From assembly GCA_026182355.1 (NCBI GenBank), contig JAPFBL010000605.1:1-64000 (forward strand): a DNA stretch of 64,000 nucleotides, read 5' to 3'. The first letter of the stretch is position 1, and every line of letters begins with the position of its first letter. The notes beneath the pieces were generated by a model. That model was not told where the DNA came from, did not search any database, and saw only the letters and a program-made list of their open reading frames with translations. This DNA is from Hermatobates lingyangjiaoensis. Lineage: Eukaryota; Arthropoda; Insecta; Hemiptera; Hermatobatidae. Both the position numbers and the translations under genes were made by a program. Shown here in pieces: positions 58,701-64,000 of this stretch.

Positions 58701-58829
58701 GACTATGACTGGGATGTTCCAGACACTAACTGGGATGACGAAAAAAATAAAAGTCAGTGAAAAAAATGAATTACCCTCTACCTTCAAGCGCTATAATCGA
58801 GTTAATTTAATTAAAAATGGCTGATCAAC

Positions 58830-59240
58830 ATTTTCAATTAGCAAATAACTTTCAGACATCTAAATTTGGTCTATCAATATCAACTGAAGTACTGCCTAAT
58901 CAAGTTAAATGGTTTAAAATATATTGGGCACCTGTACCAAATATATGAACATGAAGTGTGCGAGGCCATGTTATCCAGATGAGCAAATGATGGGAAAAAG
59001 AGAAAGGTCTAGATATAAATTCAACTAAAACAGTCTTTATTCATTTCTCAAGAAGGTATAAAGTAGGTTTTAAAGCCTTCTTTATTGAAAATGCAAGACT
59101 AGAACTCTCAGATATATTGAAATATCCTGAAATCTCTTTAGAAGAAGGACTAAACTGGAAAAGCCATATAACAGATACATTGGCTATGGACTTCTGTTTA
59201 ATGGTAACAACATATCAGATTTTTCTAGATTCTAGATCAA
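58830..59240 (+). pseudogene. LINE reverse transcriptase remnant (jockey/R1-like)
   Basis: Plus-strand frame: GLDINSTKTVFIHFSRR, then ENARLELSDILKYPEISLEE and GLNWKSHI. This follows the KTxxxxFxRR ... KYLGVxLDxxLxWxxHI segment that ends the RT domain in jockey/R1-type LINEs. The upstream part (58830-58955) is repeated inverted at 54290-54420. No other RT block seen. Confidence 0.65.
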
Positions 59241-59334
59241 TCATTACAAAAGTGCTATATTGGCTGATTAAATGGATAGTTACTATAAACGAAATTAAAT
59301 TGATTATATATAAGTTTAATAATGATTAGAGAAG

Positions 59335-59550
59335 AAAAGAAACATTAAACTTTCGCACAAAATTATTTAAACAAACGACACGTTTCAAACACTTAGTGTG
59401 CATCATCAGATTTCATCTGCCTCAGTAAGTTGATGTAACCTGGTGATGAACACTAAGTGTTTGAAACGTGTCGTTTGATAAATCTTATTTATACATGAAG
59501 ATTTAATGTTTCTTTTTCTCTCTAATCATGATTAAATACCACTAAATATC
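59335..59550. repeat. Foldback element, family C
   Basis: Arms gaaacattaaactttcg (59339) and agatttaatgtttctttt (59499). Core CTGGTGA, one T, GAACACtaaGTGTTT, GAAACGTG at 59431-59470. Confidence 0.8.
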
Positions 59551-59982
59551 TAAATATTCACCGGAGAGTTTGATATTATGTCTCCTTACATTAATAAAAC
59601 TCCATTGATGAGTTTTGATAATATCCTTATTTATAGTAAAGTTGAGAGTAGGCCACTCAAGGTATTTTATTTTTTCAAAAAGAACACAACTCGCCAACAG
59701 AAAATTGATAAGACCCCAGTAAGTTAGACAAATAAATTAACAAAACAATGATGCAGCGTCAGCAAAATTAATCTACCTGCAGTCTCTGCTTCAGGTAAAC
59801 TTTGATTCGAAGCACCTTTTGATTCTCTAAAATTCAAATCTAAGCACAGGCTAACAATGTTGTTAGCCCTCATAGTCCTCATGTTGTTCAATCAGTTACG
59901 TTTTTATGTTTACTTATACCTATAAATAACAGACAAAAGTTTTATGTAAAAAAACAACCGTTTTCAAACAAACATATTTATT

Positions 59983-60275
59983 GTAGGGTAAAAATCTAAT
60001 GAAATGGTCTCCACATATAAAAATTTAATGATATAAACAACGCCGCCTTTCCGCCTTATTTTATTTTATATTAATTTTTGTACTTATTTACTTTGTACTA
60101 TAGATAACTCTATGGTGTCATTGTATTTTTTTAGTTAATGCCTGAGGAAGAACACTACGTGTTCGAAACGCGTTGTTTATATCATTAAATTTTTATATGT
60201 GGAGACCATTTCATTAGATTTTTACCCTACAATGAGTAAATACCACATAATAACTGATTGCACTACATTAGAAAC
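59983..60275. repeat. Foldback family B with interior sequence
   Basis: Left arm tgtagggtaaaaatctaat (59982), right arm with CTGAGGA, one A, GAACACtacGTGTTC, GAAACGCG at 60142-60172, terminus gagtaaataccacataat...gcactac. The left arm is broken at aacaacgccgcc. Confidence 0.85.
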
Positions 60276-60279
60276 ATAT

Positions 60280-63200
60280 TTATTCTCCAAGTTTAAGTAT
60301 TTGGTTGTAGTAAGTTTAAGGAAATGATTACGATTGATGAACAAGAATATTTGATTTACTTGACTATTTGATTCCTGTCATTTGATTCGACTATTTGAAT
60401 ATTTGATTCCTGTTTCTAGCTTCCACTTTAAGCAGATAAGATAAATGCCTACCTAGAAAATATTGTTTCCTTATTAAAACTTGGTTTCTGAAGTTGAGAC
60501 TTTGAAATTTACAGTAACAGTCAGTACAAGTTATCATATATCAAGATTAGTAAAAAAATAAAAAGAACTATTTTTTTTATATCATAGCAAGACATTCAGA
60601 TATTCCAATATACATTAAAAGAAAGAGGTCATTTCAAAACTTTTTACAGATTCCTTCAGCTAGCATGATTTTTATATTAAAAATACATGTTTACAACATT
60701 TATTAACATAGACTATTCTTTTGATACTTATTAAATATATAAGCATTCTTAGTGGTATATTCAAGCAAATAATGAATTATTAATGTTTTATATTTTATAA
60801 TAATTCGCCTATTAAAATATTTACCCATTCATATTAAATTTTACTTAGGATATAGAAACTAAGATTTGCCAAAATATAAAACAAACAATAAGTCCTCCTT
60901 ATACCCTTCTTTATAACTGTTTGGTAACCACTATTTGGCAGGGATATTAGTAAAAATTGTCATATAAAATGTGGTTCATAGATAAAAAAATTAAATTTAG
61001 ATAGATATTTAATGGAAAGAAAAATAAGTGAAAATCAACGAGAGTTTAAACAGAATGAAATTTGTTTTCATTCTGATATTCAGCAGTTAATGACGTTGGT
61101 AGTCCATTCTTTAAAAATATATTTGAAACAAATTTTACTTTTGTATATTACTTTTTAAATATCAAAGGCAAATATTTGCATTTAGTTGTGTTTAGAAAAC
61201 CACTTAACTGTTTTGGATGTTCAAAGAGTTTTACATAACGTAGTGTGTATAATGATTGTTTTAACCAGTTTATCTGTCTTTATTTGATCGATTTAACATT
61301 GTTCTTCAATTTCAAAAGTGTTAATAATCAATTCATTTATAATTCATTGAACTGGAGCAACTGATAGTATAAGGTCATTAAACACTTAACTAACACTTTA
61401 TCATTCACTTCATAAAGATAAAAAGGTTTTAAATGAGTGATTGAACTGGAAATTACTATAATTGATAGTATCTTATACAGTTGTCATAAATGAAGGTTAC
61501 GGAAAACATTAAAATTCAATAAATCCTTGGAACAGTAAAATATATTCAATGTTAAACCATATGCATTGAAAATAAGTATCTCAAACATTTTACCAATCTA
61601 AGCATTTCAAATGAGGTTCTATGATTTACTATATTTGTCCTCATATTGAATTTACTGTTAATTTTTAATTTCTTAACTGTTTCATGTTTTGTCTCTGAAT
61701 AAAAGTGAGTTAAAATCTGTTATTTGTATATGATCCTAATTTATTTTTTACAATTGATTACAATATTTTTTCTATACGACGGGCACATTGGAACCTAGGT
61801 ATATAAAAATCATGGGTATAATTTATAGAAACCCATGTTGCAATATTACTTTGGAACGCTTAAAGAATATCAGAGTTCTTCAAAATAAATATTAATACAT
61901 ACATGTAGATATATGTTCACAAATTCATACCCATGTATATACTGAAAGCAAAAAGAAACGCGAATGATAACAAAACACTGAGACTTACTTTCAATATTTC
62001 GACCTTATCAATAGTCACCATCAGGAGAAGAAGTAGAACGATGAGAATACATCAATCAACTAAAGAGAGGTTTCATGGAAGTCCAGGTTAGCAGAAGTGA
62101 GAGATACTTATCCAGTAATAGTTATCAAATTTATTAACTTAAGAACTTAAAAACGTAAGTTTTTATTATAACGACAAAGGACATTTTGGCCTTAGTGTGC
62201 ATTGAGTCCGTAAGAACTATTAGGCTCTCAGACTGAAAATAAAGAATAAATAATAGTTTGTAATGAAGTAATTAAAAGTAGCGTTGCATCTCAAATATGA
62301 CTTTTTTTATAATCTTTTAATGCTTAACAAACTAATACACCTGTTCAACTCCATTCTTATTGACAAGTTTTGTAAGTTTATGTAAATATTTTCTATGTAA
62401 ACTTAGAGATATTAGCATTATTTCAAGTTGAGTTTATTGTTTTTAAGTACATATTGAATCATATAACAATCTACAATTCTTGAAATTTGCATAATAACCT
62501 ACTAATATTTGATTGATTGTTTCTGAAAATGTTAATATTTTATAATGCAGTTTTCAAAACAAATAAAATTCACGAAATGTAATTTTTATTTTCTATTGTA
62601 TTAATGTAAAAAAAAATAGTTAAAAATTACATACAACGGTGGTTTAAAAACATTGTACCTTAATGTTTTACAAGCAATTAATGACGTAGGGAGTAGTTAT
62701 TCTTCAGAAACAGTACGTAATTTGTTTGCTTTACTTGAAAATAAGGGAACTATTAAATTATTTAGAATATTCCATTAATGTCCACTGGCTCGGTTAACAC
62801 TTCAAGGTCATTGACCAGACCTGTGATGAAAGGGAATTCACACCTCTTATCGTGTCGCCTCAGTGCCTAATTTAAACAAAATCCAACAAGAAACAGATAA
62901 CGGAAATAGAATTTTAATAGTTATGATCTTTCAAGATAATTGACACCTATATTATTTCTGAACCGGAATTTTTTTTAAAGACGTCATAGTTATATATGTA
63001 CTCGCACTGTTTCAAAAAAAATGAGGTTTATTTTATAATTTAAACGAATTACTTGGCTGTTTTCGTCGTATTAATTGATTAATCAAGAATTTTGATGATT
63101 ATTAAAGATCTTCTAAATGTAGCGACTGATTAACTTTAATTGGATGCTAGTACCAGAGTTGTTGTTTGTTTTGTGGGCTTCCTTGAAAACTAGTTGAATT

Positions 63201-63330
63201 AGAAGACGATTGAACGGAAAACACACTGGTTATTACTTTAATAATAATCTATGGACAGTTCTTCATTACAAACATTTTAGTAATGTCATAAATCTATTTT
63301 ACTAAAACACAACTGCATATATTCATCTAT
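60280..63330. other. AT-rich spacer, nothing recognised
   Basis: About 3 kb without a supported gene, RNA gene or full transposon. The only item is a weak minus-strand hammerhead-like core at 61990-62035 (CTGATGG, one T, GAC...GTC, GAAAT). Confidence 0.5.
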
Positions 63331-63334
63331 CAAT

Positions 63335-63450
63335 GTCCAAACCACAATAAGAAATGAGAAAAAAGACTAAGATCTTTCAACTGTAAGAAGCTGTCTTCAT
63401 CAGAGTCAAATCTCAACTGACTGGGTAATTTGGACTCAGCTGTAATTTGA
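63335..63450. repeat. Degenerate foldback family A
   Basis: ccacaataagaaatgag, aagatctttcaactg and cttcatcagagtcaaat match the left arm. The right arm is mostly lost. Confidence 0.7.
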
Positions 63451-63459
63451 CTCTGATTA

Positions 63460-64000
63460 ACGAGTCCAAATATAAAATATCTGGCCTTGCCTGTTCAGTG
63501 TTTTATAAGATTAATAATTAAAAATCTGGAATGACTTAATGACGGAAATTAGCTTAAAATTATTATCCGTTTTGTAATATAGAACAGCAGAGTCTATTTT
63601 TTATACAATATTACCCAAAGATAATATCATTTGTAAACACATGAAAATATACATCATTTATTAAGTTTTGTTCAAGGGTGCAACATATAGGTTAATTAGA
63701 GTATTTTGTTAGACAAATCGATCATACCATGGAAAGCATAGAAATTATAAGGTTTGATTAGCGTAGATTTTATAAATATAAAATTTTATTCTTCTTACAT
63801 CTTATATGAGCTGTTTATTTTGAAAGTGGCCTAATTCCATTTTCCAAAAAAATTTAGCTAGCTATTTAAATAATTACATTTTTACGTTATCTTTACCTTT
63901 TGCAGCAAATTGTACAAAATTTATTTAAAATTACTAAGTTTTTTTATAACAAAAATTAGTTGATAAATAAAATGACAATATTTTTAAATTTTGTAAACGC
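63460..64000. other. AT-rich spacer to window end
   Basis: No feature recognised. Confidence 0.5.

Overview
This is an AT-rich, repeat-dense animal nuclear segment. GT-AG introns, tRNA-derived SINEs, mariner, Tigger and Helitron copies and Penelope-like (PLE) remnants mark it as metazoan. The ATP23 protein looks like an insect or other arthropod orthologue, so an arthropod, probably an insect, is the best guess; the species cannot be named from sequence alone.

Only three host genes are supported. (1) An apparently intronless DHHC palmitoyltransferase of the ZDHHC1/11 type lies on the minus strand at 3248-4918. (2) A 10- or 11-exon AAA ATPase of the AFG2B (SPATA5L1) type lies on the minus strand at 25352-46403, with a tentative last exon at 24984-25100. 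(3) A 5-exon ATP23-type mitochondrial metalloprotease lies on the plus strand at 46700-52534. Genes 2 and 3 are head to head, with 296 bp between their start codons, and probably share a bidirectional promoter.

Layout: 1-1490 is a ~126-bp satellite with a four-unit higher-order period. 1979-2545 is a degenerate ~41-bp array. 3248-4918 is the DHHC gene. 5060-24980 has no host gene; it holds PLE-type foldbacks, SINEs, a Helitron with a decayed helicase, and an 88-bp tandem array. 24984-46403 is the AFG2B-type gene, whose introns contain a Helitron helicase fragment, Helitron ends, a Tigger copy, minisatellites and many foldbacks. 46404-46699 is the shared promoter. 46700-52534 is ATP23, with foldbacks in its introns. 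52535-64000 holds a Helitron, more foldbacks, an internally deleted mariner and a LINE reverse-transcriptase scrap; most of 60280-63330 shows nothing recognisable.

Two observations stand out. The first AAA domain of the AFG2B-type protein has changed Walker A and Walker B residues while the second is intact. Also, at least fifteen dispersed, mostly foldback repeats of different sequence share one core: (C/T)TGANGA or a near variant, one extra base, a short hairpin, then GAAA(C). This order resembles the hammerhead ribozyme core known from PLE terminal repeats, and three loci also carry what looks like the N-terminal protein module of PLEs.
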